A stretch of DNA of 61,376 bases from Opitutia bacterium (GTDB taxonomy: Bacteria > Verrucomicrobiota > Verrucomicrobiia > Opitutales > Opitutaceae): the NCBI GenBank assembly GCA_947461205.1, contig CANHJG010000012.1:1-61376 (forward strand). Direction: 5' to 3'. The position numbers and the translations under genes are program-made. Below the pieces are notes generated by a model that was not told the DNA's origin, searched no databases, and saw nothing but the letters and a program-made list of their open reading frames with translations. Every line of letters begins with the position of its first letter. The first letter of the stretch is position 1. This document shows, one piece after another, positions 40,100 through 49,037 of the stretch.

Positions 40100-42703
40100 T
40101 CACGGCACCTCGTAAACTTCCACGAGCGCGACGCCCGTCGTCGTTCCGGCCCCCGCCACTTGCACGGAGTAGAGTCCCGGTTGCAACGTCACCCACACCG
40201 CCGCGTCCTTCGACGTCGCAGGTAGAGCGAAGGCTCCGACGGCGTCGAACGCGGCGGACAGAGCCGCCGTGCCACCCCAGTCGTTATTCTCACCGATCTT
40301 CACCGACTGGTCGTTGAACAGCACGAGCTGCGGATCGGCGACCACGCCCGGAACTCCGAAGCCTCCGAGCGTCGGACCGACCGCGCGGATCAGCACCTTC
40401 GTCGCCGCGGAACCGCCGAGCACGAAGCCCACCGTCAACCCCGTGCCGAGATTTTTGCGCACCGACACATTGATCAGCCGCGGGGTCGTTGCGACGAAGG
40501 TGTCCGACGGGGTCGCGTCGTAGAGTTCCGCGATCACCATTCCGGCGCCGCTGCTCGCCGCGGATACCACGACCGAATTGTCGCGGGAGGTGATGTTCGC
40601 CGTGGCCGCCGCGTCCTTTGACGTCGGACCCACGTAGGCGAAGGCCCCGACGGCCGCGAGGGCCGCAGTGAGTTGCGGCGACCCGCCCCAGTTGTCGTTC
40701 TCGCCCGTCTTCGTCGCGCCCGCAAAAAGTTCGAACTTCGGGTCGTCGAGGGTGCCACCCACTCCAAGCGCGCCGAGCGATGGACCGGCGGCGCGGATCA
40801 CGAGCGGCTTCGCTCCGCTCGTCGCATTCCCGCCGACCACGTAACCCATCGTGAAATTGTCCCCGGCCGTCGCGATCGACGTGAGAATCGAAAGATTGAT
40901 GATCCGACCCACCGCCACCGGCGGCGGAGGAGGCGGCGGAGGGGGAGGCGGCGGAGTGACCGCCGCGGTCACCGTCAACACGGCCGACAGCGAGTTTTGT
41001 ACGTCGCCGCCCGCCGTGACGATCACCCGGTAGCTGCCCGCATCGGAGGTCTGGGTGGACACGAGCGCAAACGTGGCGCCCGTTGCACCCGCGATGTTGA
41101 CCTCGTTCTTTTGCCATTGATAGGCCGGCGTGGCGGAACCGGCGACATCGACGACAAACGTCACGCCCTGGCCCACCGCTGTGGTTTGGTCGGAGGGCTG
41201 GGTCAGAAAAAGCAGCGGAGGGATGATAACCGATGGGGCGAAGACCTGCAGGACCGCCGCGCTGCTCGTCACCGAAACATTGCCGTTGGTGACGACGACG
41301 GTGTAGCTCGCTTCGTCGGCGAATTGGGCGGCGGCGATCGTATACGTCGCGGTCGTCGCCCCCGCGAGATTCACGTTGTTTTTTCGCCACTGGAAAATCG
41401 GGGCGGGCGTGCTCGTGGCGGCCACCGAGAGCAGGACCCGGCTGCCCACGTTCACAAACTGGCTCTTCGGCTGAGTCTGGATCGTGACGGCGGCGGCGGT
41501 CGCCACGACTCCTTTGCGGATCGCGTTGTTTCCGCTGTCGGCGACGAACACATTTCCTGCGGGGTCGACCGCAATCCCGTAGGGCGTGGTGAAACGAACG
41601 GCGTTGCCCGTCCCCTCGGCGGAGCCCGCGACACCCGCCAATCCGGCGATCGTGCTCACCGCTCCTCCCGGCGAAATTTTACGAATCGTGGCATTGCCCG
41701 TATCGGCCAAGTAAAGCGTACCGGTGCTGTCCGCGGCGATACCGGTCGGGCCGTTGAAACGGGCACTCAAACCCAGGCCGTCCGAACTGCCCCGCGCACC
41801 TGCAAATCCGGCCAGCGTGGTGACCGCGCCTGCACCGGTGATTTTGCGAACCGCGTGGTTATTGGTGTCGGCGACGTAGAGGTTGCCGAACCCGTCGGCG
41901 GCTAGCCCGCTTGGGTTGTTAAACCGTGCGTTGCTTCCGCTCCCGTCGACGGAACCGGCATTGGAGCCGTCGCGACCGGCGAAGGTGCTGACGACGCCGG
42001 CCGGCGTGATCTTGCGAATCGTATTGTTGCCCGCATCGGCCACGTAAATATTTCCCGACGGATCGACCGCGACGCCATAGGGCGAGGAAAATTTCGCAGC
42101 GGCGCCCGCACCATCCACACTGCCCGAACTGCCGCCGGCGCCCGCGAACGTCGAAACGACCCCGGCCGCCGTGATCTTCCGGATCACATGGTTCAACGTA
42201 TCGGCCACGAAAAGATTGCCCGCACTATCCAACGCCATCGTCAGCGCGCCGTAATTGGCCACGATCAGCGGTCCATCGGTGCCCGCGGTCACGGCGAAGC
42301 CAGTCGAAAACAGGGCGGTGCGGCCCGCCCCGTCGGCGTAGCCGCGCTCGGGCAAATTGGTGATTTCATTGACGTTTCCGCCCGCGACGGTGGTGACCAC
42401 GCCGCCGGAGGTGACCCGGCGGATCGTGTTATTCAATGCGTCGGCGACGTAGAACCCGCCCGCCCCGTCGGCCAGGATGCCGCTCGGGCCGAAAAACCGG
42501 GCTGACGTACCTGTGCCGTCAACGTTCCCCCGCGCGCCGGCCTGTCCGGCAAACGTGGTCACTGCGAGCGGTTGGGCCCACAGGGCCCCCGCGAATCCGC
42601 CGACCACGAGGCCGGCCCCGAGCCGTCGGAGGGGGCGGACTAGCAGGCAAACCCGCGAAGCGACCGCAGTGAAGACAGAGAGGGACGGATGCTTCATGAT
42701 CAT
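40100..42703 (-). CDS. Large exported NHL-repeat and Ig-like surface protein
   Basis: 867 residues from ATG 42703 (GTG 42712 and ATG 42697 are alternatives). A long signal peptide (about residues 1-45) precedes five or six NHL repeats, each with the pattern 'G-x-A-x-D-x-x-G-x-x-Y-V-A-D-x-x-N-x-x-I-R-K' (for example GNIYVADAGNNTIRKITPAG). Two Ig-like domains follow (about 400-560; FQWRKNNVNLAGATTATYTI and YQWQKNEVNIAGATGATFAL), then a run of 12 prolines, then two copies of a C-terminal domain (GENDNWGGSPQLTAALAAVG and GENNDWGGTAALSAAFDAVG). The NHL part forms a beta-propeller. It is probably surface-bound and binds a polymer or protein; no enzyme motif is seen. Confidence 0.88.
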   Translation of the reverse strand: MIMKHPSLSVFTAVASRVCLLVRPLRRLGAGLVVGGFAGALWAQPLAVTTFAGQAGARGNVDGTGTSARFFGPSGILADGAGGFYVADALNNTIRRVTSGGVVTTVAGGNVNEITNLPERGYADGAGRTALFSTGFAVTAGTDGPLIVANYGALTMALDSAGNLFVADTLNHVIRKITAAGVVSTFAGAGGSSGSVDGAGAAAKFSSPYGVAVDPSGNIYVADAGNNTIRKITPAGVVSTFAGRDGSNAGSVDGSGSNARFNNPSGLAADGFGNLYVADTNNHAVRKITGAGAVTTLAGFAGARGSSDGLGLSARFNGPTGIAADSTGTLYLADTGNATIRKISPGGAVSTIAGLAGVAGSAEGTGNAVRFTTPYGIAVDPAGNVFVADSGNNAIRKGVVATAAAVTIQTQPKSQFVNVGSRVLLSVAATSTPAPIFQWRKNNVNLAGATTATYTIAAAQFADEASYTVVVTNGNVSVTSSAAVLQVFAPSVIIPPLLFLTQPSDQTTAVGQGVTFVVDVAGSATPAYQWQKNEVNIAGATGATFALVSTQTSDAGSYRVIVTAGGDVQNSLSAVLTVTAAVTPPPPPPPPPPPPVAVGRIINLSILTSIATAGDNFTMGYVVGGNATSGAKPLVIRAAGPSLGALGVGGTLDDPKFELFAGATKTGENDNWGGSPQLTAALAAVGAFAYVGPTSKDAAATANITSRDNSVVVSAASSGAGMVIAELYDATPSDTFVATTPRLINVSVRKNLGTGLTVGFVLGGSAATKVLIRAVGPTLGGFGVPGVVADPQLVLFNDQSVKIGENNDWGGTAALSAAFDAVGAFALPATSKDAAVWVTLQPGLYSVQVAGAGTTTGVALVEVYEVP

Positions 42704-42867
42704 GGGAGCCACTGGACCTGAAACGAAACGCTTGGTGGCGGAAAACGGGAGAAAAATCCGGCGCGCGCGGCGATTTTCCCGATTTCATCAGCCCCCCACC
42801 CCGCTCCTCTCTGCCAGCGCCGAGGAATGAGACGGCGGGTCCGCCGCTCGCCGGGAAGGAAGATCAT

Positions 42868-42953
42868 TGGTGGTAGGACCTGGATTCGAACCAGGGAAGG
42901 CGTAAGCCAGGAGATTTACAGTCTCCCCTCGTTGGCCACTTGAGTATCCTACC
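42868..42953 (-). tRNA. tRNA-Tyr (GUA)
   Basis: 86 nt with encoded CCA. The acceptor stem GGTAGGA pairs with TCCTACC, the T arm carries GGTTCGAATCC, and the anticodon loop CTGTAAA has anticodon GTA at 42917-42919 (complement). A long variable arm marks a class II tRNA, as expected for bacterial tRNA-Tyr. Confidence 0.97.
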
Positions 42954-43264
42954 AGACAAGGAAGGCGGAAGCTCTCGACTCGCCCCCCCGACGGCAAGGC
43001 TTTTTTCACCATCGAATTCAATTCATCGGAACAGGCAATTTTCCGGCCGCCCGCCTCCGCCGCGATCCGCCGCTCAAAACCGCCCCGCCCTCCCCGCCAT
43101 TTTCCACTGGGAATCACGCGGGCACCGCCCCGTCGGCGCGCGCCCACCGCCCCACCAACGGTCCACCTGCGCCGGCGTCAGACTGTCGTCTCTTGATAAT
43201 TGGCAGGGCGGGCCGGCGCTTGTCGCCGAGCCGCGGACGGCCGACAAGCGACCGCCCCCGAACC
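42954..43264. other. 311-bp intergenic stretch between cimA and tRNA-Tyr
   Basis: No gene seen. A 9-bp inverted repeat (CGCTTGTCG at 43217-43225 with 43242-43250, 16-nt loop) follows the cimA stop on the minus strand by 15 bp; it has no T-run, so it is a weak or Rho-dependent stop at best. The remainder holds the tRNA promoter region but I cannot place its boxes with certainty. Confidence 0.5.
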
Positions 43265-44827
43265 TCAGCCCTGCGACAGTTTGAACTCCACCGACTCGCG
43301 CAGCGCTTCCCAGCTCGCATCGATGATGTTGTCGCTCACGCCGACCGTGCCCCAAATGCGCGCGCCGTCGCCGCTTTCGATCAATACCCGCGTGCGGGCG
43401 CTCGTGTTGCCGGTGTTTTCCAGGATACGGACCTTGAAGTCACGCAACGTCACGGAACGGATCTGCGGATACGTCTTCTCCAGCGCGAGACGCAGGGCCT
43501 TGTCGAGTGCGCCGACGGGACCCGCGTCCTCCGCGACCGTGTGGACCAACTCACCCGCGACCCGCAGCTTCACCGTGGCCTCCGACCAGAGATCGGCCCC
43601 GTGGCGCTCCACCATGACGCGGTAGCTCTCGACTTCGAAAAATGCGCGGCGCTGCCCGAGGTGCTTCTCGACGAGCAGGCGGAACGACGCGTCGGCGGCC
43701 TCGTATTCGTAGCCACGGAATTCCCGTTCCTTCAGCTCCTCGATCAAGCCCTTCATCTCGGGACGTTTCTCGTCCAGTTCGAGCCCGAGTTCCTTCGCCT
43801 TTAGCGCCAGACTGCTGCGTCCGGCCATGTCGGAGACGAGCACGCGGGTGCGGTTGCCGACGAGAGCGGGGTCGATGTGCTCGTAACTGCGCGCGACCTT
43901 CTGCGCGGCATTGGCGTGTAGTCCGCCCTTGTGGGCAAAGGCCGACTGCCCGACGAACGGCGCCTTCGGGTCGGGGCGCAGGTTGGCAAGCTCGTCGAAA
44001 AAGAGCGACAGATCGCGAAGCTGGGCGAGGTTCGCCGCGCAACGCGAGGTCCGGTCCATTTTTAGAAAGAGATTCGGCAGCACGGTCGCCATGTTGGCAT
44101 TGCCCACGCGTTCGCCGTAACCGTTCATCGTGCCCTGCACGAGCGTCGCCCCGGCCCCCACTCCGGCGAGCGTGAGCGCCACGCCGAGTCCGCCGTCGTT
44201 GTGACAATGCACGCCGACTTGGTCGGCGCCGAACTCCTGCACCGCCCGCGCGACGATGTCCTTGAACTCGTCGACGAGCGTGCCGCCATTCGTATCACAG
44301 AGCGTGAGATTGCTCGCGCCACCCCGGAGCGCGGCCGCGAGGGTGCGGAGCGCGTAGTCGGGATCGGACTTGTAGCCGTCGAAATAGTGCTCGGCGTCGT
44401 AAATCACCTCGCGGCCCTGCGCCACGAGGTAACGCGCCGAATCCTCGATCATCGCGAGGTTTTCCTCGAGCGTGGTGCGGAGAATCTCGGTGACGTGGAG
44501 CGTCCACGTTTTCCCGACAATCGTCATGACCGGCATGCCGCTGTCGAGGAGCGTGCGCAATTGGGCGTCCTCGTCGGCCTTGGCCCCAGCGCGGCGCGTG
44601 GAGCCGAACGCCGCCAAACGCGCGTGCTTGAGTTTCAGGTTCTTGGCCTCCTGGAAAAACGTGATGTCGCGCGGATTGGAACCGGGAAAACCGCCCTCAA
44701 TATAGTCCACGCCGAATGCATCCAGTTTTTGGGCAATCAGCAGCTTGTCCGTGACGGAAAAGCTGATGCCTTCACCCTGCGTGCCATCGCGCAGCGTGGT
44801 GTCGTAGATTTTGACGGCGGTGGCCAT
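43265..44827 (-). CDS. cimA: (R)-citramalate synthase
   Basis: 520 residues from ATG 44827. An HMGL-like TIM barrel (IYDTTLRDGTQGEGISFSV, GGFPGSNPRDITFF, HCHNDGGLGVALTLAGVGAG, QGTMNGYGERVGNANMATVL) is followed by the LeuA-type dimer domain with a regulatory fold (about 390-515). The FFQEAKNLKLKHARLAAFGS stretch and the RDITFFQ segment set CimA apart from isopropylmalate synthase. It condenses pyruvate and acetyl-CoA to citramalate for 2-ketobutyrate, giving isoleucine without threonine deaminase. The homologous LeuA domain implies feedback control, probably by isoleucine. It lies 94 bp after a sugar oxidoreductase gene on the same strand. Confidence 0.92.
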   Translation of the reverse strand: MATAVKIYDTTLRDGTQGEGISFSVTDKLLIAQKLDAFGVDYIEGGFPGSNPRDITFFQEAKNLKLKHARLAAFGSTRRAGAKADEDAQLRTLLDSGMPVMTIVGKTWTLHVTEILRTTLEENLAMIEDSARYLVAQGREVIYDAEHYFDGYKSDPDYALRTLAAALRGGASNLTLCDTNGGTLVDEFKDIVARAVQEFGADQVGVHCHNDGGLGVALTLAGVGAGATLVQGTMNGYGERVGNANMATVLPNLFLKMDRTSRCAANLAQLRDLSLFFDELANLRPDPKAPFVGQSAFAHKGGLHANAAQKVARSYEHIDPALVGNRTRVLVSDMAGRSSLALKAKELGLELDEKRPEMKGLIEELKEREFRGYEYEAADASFRLLVEKHLGQRRAFFEVESYRVMVERHGADLWSEATVKLRVAGELVHTVAEDAGPVGALDKALRLALEKTYPQIRSVTLRDFKVRILENTGNTSARTRVLIESGDGARIWGTVGVSDNIIDASWEALRESVEFKLSQG

Positions 44828-44921
44828 GAGGAGATGAAGAGTTGTGGCCGGCCCCGCCGCTGGCAAGGGAGCTTTTCGCCCGGCCCGCCGCGCCGCCACC
44901 GGTGCCGGTCACCCCAGCCCC

Positions 44922-46322
44922 CTAAACCGTGCCCGGCACGACATAAGGCGCCCGGTAAACGCGCGTCAGGAGCGCATCGGCTACGGCGTCGTTTACAAAT
45001 TTTTCCTGCGCGCCGTTGAACGTCAACGAGCGTCCGACCCGGTAGGAAATGTTGGCGAGATGGCAGAGCGACGTGGACAGGTGCCCCTCTTGGATATCGC
45101 CGTGCAGCGCGTCGTTCTTCCCGGCGCGCAGGGCTTCGAGGAAATTGGCCCAGTGGGCTGCGCGCTCGCGCTCCGCATCCTTCGACTGGGCGAAGGGCTG
45201 CTTTTCCCGCCGGCGAAACGCCTTCCACGTATGGCCCCCGATTTCGAGCCAGCCCTCGGATCCGTAGAAAAGATTGCCCACTTCCTGGCCCTCGCTGCCC
45301 TCGTGATTCGTGTAGCGACCGCGGGTTTCCATCTCGATGATCTTGCCGTCGGCATAGGTGTAGGCGGCTGTCTGCGTATTCGGCGTCTCCTGCGCAGTCC
45401 TGTCGTGGCCATAAGCCTCGACATCCCCATACACGCGCTTGCCGGGCGTTTTGCCTTCGTCCTGCGTGAAGCCAAACAAGCCGCCGGTCGAATACACGGC
45501 GACCGGGTGCTCGTTCTTTTGCATCCCCCAGCGCGCGAGATCGAGTTGGTGCGGGCCAGTGTTGCCGGTGTCACCGTTGCCCGTGTCCCAATACCAATGC
45601 CAGTTGTAGTGGCTGCGTTTTTCGTTGTAGGGGCGCAGCGGCGCGGGCCCAAGCCAGCGGTCATAGTGAAACGCGGCCGGCGGGGTGCCGTCCTTCGCCA
45701 GGCCATAAGAATCGCGCGCCTTGAAACAGAGGGCGCGAGCGAGGTAAACCTCGCCGATCCCGCCGCGGTGGAGAAAAGCCATCGCCTCCCGCACATTCGA
45801 GGACGACCGGTTGTTCAACCCGACCTGCATGCGCCGGTTATATTTGCGCCCCGCCTCAATCATTTTGCGTCCCTCCCAAATATTGTGGGAAGCCGGCTTC
45901 TCGACGTAAACGTGCTTGCCCGCCTGGCAGGCCCAGACCGTCGCCAGCGCATGCCAGTGGTTCGGGACGACGATCGACACGGCGTCGATCGCCTTGTCGT
46001 CCAGCACCGTGCGCAGGTCCCAACTCGTAGTCGGTTTCAACCCGGATTTCTCCCCGACCAGCTTCAGCGCTGGCGCGAAGAGCGCTTCGTCGGTGTCGCA
46101 GAGCGCGCGGAGGTGGACGTTATGACTGTCCTTGAGGCTGCAGTAGCTGTTGAGGTGAACCGTGCCCTGATTGCGCAGGCCGATCACCGCGAGGTTGATC
46201 CGCTCGTTAGCCCCGACGATGGCTGCGTAGGATTTGGCGCTGAAGCCCATGCCACCAATGGCAATCCCGGCTGTGCCGATGGCGCCCGTCTTGATGAAGT
46301 CTCTGCGGTGGGTCGTTTTCAT
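44922..46322 (-). CDS. Tat-exported Gfo/Idh/MocA family oxidoreductase (copy 1)
   Basis: 466 residues. A twin-arginine signal (MKTTHRRDFIKTGAIGTAG) precedes the NAD-binding domain (INLAVIGLRNQGTVHLNSY; VVPNHWHALATVWACQAGKH; VYVEKPASHNIWEGRKMIEA). The catalytic lysine is in VEKPAS. The C-terminal domain has GDTGNTGPHQLDLARWGM and ends with a family-typical region. Family members oxidise sugars, inositols or sugar acids with NAD(P), but exported members often have tightly bound cofactor. It is the last of three exported sugar-metabolism genes on the minus strand, 115 bp after the TIM-barrel gene. Confidence 0.9.
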   Translation of the reverse strand: MKTTHRRDFIKTGAIGTAGIAIGGMGFSAKSYAAIVGANERINLAVIGLRNQGTVHLNSYCSLKDSHNVHLRALCDTDEALFAPALKLVGEKSGLKPTTSWDLRTVLDDKAIDAVSIVVPNHWHALATVWACQAGKHVYVEKPASHNIWEGRKMIEAGRKYNRRMQVGLNNRSSSNVREAMAFLHRGGIGEVYLARALCFKARDSYGLAKDGTPPAAFHYDRWLGPAPLRPYNEKRSHYNWHWYWDTGNGDTGNTGPHQLDLARWGMQKNEHPVAVYSTGGLFGFTQDEGKTPGKRVYGDVEAYGHDRTAQETPNTQTAAYTYADGKIIEMETRGRYTNHEGSEGQEVGNLFYGSEGWLEIGGHTWKAFRRREKQPFAQSKDAERERAAHWANFLEALRAGKNDALHGDIQEGHLSTSLCHLANISYRVGRSLTFNGAQEKFVNDAVADALLTRVYRAPYVVPGTV

Positions 46323-46437
46323 GATCGTGAGGTGCGTGAGAGGAAGCGTGGGCTCTGCCGCCGGTTGACCGACTGAAACAACCGCTCGCCCGCCCGCGCG
46401 TCAACGGACGACTGCGGAGGCCCCGCGTCCGCTGCGA

Positions 46438-47325
46438 TCACAGGGCGAAAATCCGGTCCATCCGCCGCGCCAAGTCGCGGGCCGTGTCTCCATCGGCGGC
46501 CTGGTTGCCGGGCTGCTCCGAGATGGCCCAGCCGGAATAGCCCACCTGGTCCAACGCCGCCATGACCGCCGGCCAATTCGTATCGCCGTCGAGCAACTTG
46601 GGCCGCGCGGCCACCTTCCCGGCGGCATCGGGCGGCTTCGCGCTGTAATCTTTGATGTGGATTCGGCTGATGCGCTTCCCGAGAAGCGGGATCCATTGCT
46701 CGGCGGCGGGACCGCGCCGACCGACATTGCCGATATCGAAATGCCAGCCCACCCATTCGCTGCCGATCGCGTCGAGGTAGTCGACCGCCTGCGCGGGCGT
46801 CAGGATGAAATCGTTGCCGACGTTCTCGATGGCGATCTTCACGCCGAGGTCGCGCGCTACCGGAATCGCTTTCTTGATTTCAACGATCGAGCGCTCGAAA
46901 CACTGCTGGTAGCTCACGCCGTCGCGCGCGATGCCCGGCACGAGCAGCACGCTCGTCGCCCCGTAAGCGTGCGCGTCATGCAGACTGTGGACGAGGCCGT
47001 CGAGGCCGAGCCTGCGCGTGCCTTCGTCGGGCGCGGAGAGCGGTTTTACCCAGTGGATGTGATCGCACACGCTCGCGGCCTGGAGACCGGTTTCTTTGAG
47101 CGCGGCGACCACCTCGTCGCGATTCATCGCGCCCATCGGTTCCACGCCGTCGAATCCTGCCGCCTTCATGGCCCGGAATTTTTCGAGCACGGTGCCCTTC
47201 ACGCCGATCGTGGAATACATGATTGCCTTGCGCAGAGCCCGCTTCGGCGCAGCGAACCCGGACGGGACAAGAGCCGCCGCCGCTGCCGCGCCCGCCGAGA
47301 TTTTCAGAAATACGCGACGCTTCAT
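46438..47325 (-). CDS. Exported sugar phosphate isomerase/epimerase-like TIM-barrel protein
   Basis: 295 residues from ATG 47325. The signal region (MKRRVFLKISAGAAAAAALV) is Tat-like (RRVFLK). The barrel follows the AP endonuclease 2/xylose isomerase pattern: AMKAAGFDGVEPMGAMN, GVKIAIENVGNDFILTPAQA, GWHFDIGNVGRRG with the metal-binding Asp/His, HIKDYSAK and ISEQPGNQAADG. It probably epimerises or isomerises a sugar or sugar acid outside the cytoplasm. It lies between two Gfo/Idh/MocA genes (31 bp after one and 115 bp before the other), so the three probably act on the same compound. Confidence 0.9.
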   Translation of the reverse strand: MKRRVFLKISAGAAAAAALVPSGFAAPKRALRKAIMYSTIGVKGTVLEKFRAMKAAGFDGVEPMGAMNRDEVVAALKETGLQAASVCDHIHWVKPLSAPDEGTRRLGLDGLVHSLHDAHAYGATSVLLVPGIARDGVSYQQCFERSIVEIKKAIPVARDLGVKIAIENVGNDFILTPAQAVDYLDAIGSEWVGWHFDIGNVGRRGPAAEQWIPLLGKRISRIHIKDYSAKPPDAAGKVAARPKLLDGDTNWPAVMAALDQVGYSGWAISEQPGNQAADGDTARDLARRMDRIFAL

Positions 47326-47356
47326 GGCCGGGAATGACTGGCGCTCTTCATGGATG

Positions 47357-48847
47357 TTAGGCTTTGAGAATGCCCTCCCAACCCTTGCGGTAGGCAGGCC
47401 GTTTGATGAAGGGCGCCGCTTCCGGCGCGTTGGTCGCGCGCAGATTCGCGTAGTCCCACTCGATCTTTTTTCCCGTGCGGTAGGCCACGTTGCCGAGGTG
47501 GTTCGCCTCGGTCGTCCAACCCGAATATTGGAAATTCGATCCGGGCACCGGACCGTTGCCCTTCGCATAGTTGACCCACTCGATCCAGTGACCGGGCGAG
47601 CGTGGCAACGTCGCCGGCGGCGCGATAAAATCTTTGAAGCGCTCCTCGGGCAGGAGCTTCCCGTCCCCGAGCAACAGGCCTTTGTCGCCCATAAACACGC
47701 ACGAGCGTTTGCCCCAGGCCGGAATCCAGCCCGGCGGTTTGCTGTCGCCCTGGTGCCACACGAGCTTGAGCGCAGGCTGGGCGCCCGCCGCCGGAAACTG
47801 AAACGTCGCCATCATCGTGGCGGGAGAAAGTTCGCGGTGGGCCACGGGCACGTTCGGCGATACCGCCTCGATCGTCGCCGGGGCCAGCACCCGTCCGCCC
47901 TTCCCGTCCGGCCGCCAGAGATCGAGCACCGTGAAGGGCACGTCGTTGTCGTGGCTGCCGAGGTCGCTCATCGTCCCATTGGCAAATTCCCACCAGCGAT
48001 ACCACCGCGGACCCGGAAAATACGTCGCGTGGAAAGGCCGCATCGGCGCCGGCCCGATCCACAGATCCCAGTTCATCGTCGCCGGCACGGGCATCTCCTC
48101 CGCGAATCGATCCACAATCGGCCTGCCGTTGTAGAACCCGTGCGGCTTGTCGAATCTCTCCGCCGACGCGGCGTCCTGCAGCCCCCACGCGCGATCCGCC
48201 CAGACGTGCACTTCGCGCACCGGGCCGATGACGCCCGTGTTGAGAATTTCTTTGATCGTACGGCGAGCGACCGACGCGTGGGCCTGGTTGCCCATCTGGG
48301 TGGACAGCTTCGGATACTTCGCCGCGGTCTCGCGGATCAGCCGCGTCTCCCACAGATTATAGGCGAGCGGTTTTTCGCAGTAGACGTGTTTGCCGTGCGT
48401 GAGCGCTAAATACGTGGCGAACACGTGCGTGTGCTCCGCGGTCGAGACCACCACGGCGTCAAAATCGTTCGGGCGGTCGAAGACGCGACGGAGGTCAGTA
48501 AAGGTTTTCGCCTGCGGATAACGCTGCGCCGCGGAGTCGATCGCGACCTGGTTGATATCGCAGAGCACGGTGACATTCTCGTCGGGATGCGGGCCCGCGG
48601 CAGGATCGGCGGCGGCCTGCTTGCCGCCCTTGCCGCCGGCGCGACCCGGCACGCGCGTAAGCTCGCCGAGGCTCGTGTTGGCCCGGCCACCGCACGCGAG
48701 GAACGCGATGTTCAGTTTGCTGTTGAGATTCTGGCCCCGCAAGAACGCGGGCGCTCCGGCGATGACGCCGGCCGTGGTCAGGGCCCGGCCGACAAACTCG
48801 CGCCGTGTGAGCGGGGGGGTGGGGATCTTCTTCGGGGACGTCTTCAT
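47357..48847 (-). CDS. Tat-exported Gfo/Idh/MocA family oxidoreductase (copy 2)
   Basis: 496 residues from ATG 48847. The signal is MKTSPKKIPTPPLTRREFVG, with RRE as twin arginine. NAD-binding domain: LNIAFLACGGRANTSLGELT, then a Gly/Ala/Lys-rich insert, VVVSTAEHTHVFATYLALTH and GKHVYCEKPLAYNLWETRLI. The C-terminal part has GTMSDLGSHDNDVPFTVLDL. It is only distantly similar to copy 1, so the two are not a recent duplication. It is the first gene of the exported trio. Confidence 0.9.
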   Translation of the reverse strand: MKTSPKKIPTPPLTRREFVGRALTTAGVIAGAPAFLRGQNLNSKLNIAFLACGGRANTSLGELTRVPGRAGGKGGKQAAADPAAGPHPDENVTVLCDINQVAIDSAAQRYPQAKTFTDLRRVFDRPNDFDAVVVSTAEHTHVFATYLALTHGKHVYCEKPLAYNLWETRLIRETAAKYPKLSTQMGNQAHASVARRTIKEILNTGVIGPVREVHVWADRAWGLQDAASAERFDKPHGFYNGRPIVDRFAEEMPVPATMNWDLWIGPAPMRPFHATYFPGPRWYRWWEFANGTMSDLGSHDNDVPFTVLDLWRPDGKGGRVLAPATIEAVSPNVPVAHRELSPATMMATFQFPAAGAQPALKLVWHQGDSKPPGWIPAWGKRSCVFMGDKGLLLGDGKLLPEERFKDFIAPPATLPRSPGHWIEWVNYAKGNGPVPGSNFQYSGWTTEANHLGNVAYRTGKKIEWDYANLRATNAPEAAPFIKRPAYRKGWEGILKA

Positions 48848-49037
48848 GGGGTGCGTGCGACAGGGAAACGGAACGCTCGCGGGAGGGGTCGACGAGTCCG
48901 CGGCCCGCGAGGATGGCCGCGAATGTAGATTGGACCGACCACTACTGACAGAACCGCCCGCACTAATGCAATGCCCGTCCTCCGCGCAGCGAGCGCCTTG
49001 CGCCCTCGCAAGCAGCCGCCGCCCGCCGGCCCCCGTC

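Noticed and set aside
40915-40965. Tandem repeat or microsatellite
   Set aside because: It is the codon run for the 12-proline linker of the NHL protein, with mixed proline codons.
43217-43250. Rho-independent terminator of cimA
   Set aside because: A 9-bp inverted repeat is present but the loop is long and there is no T-run.
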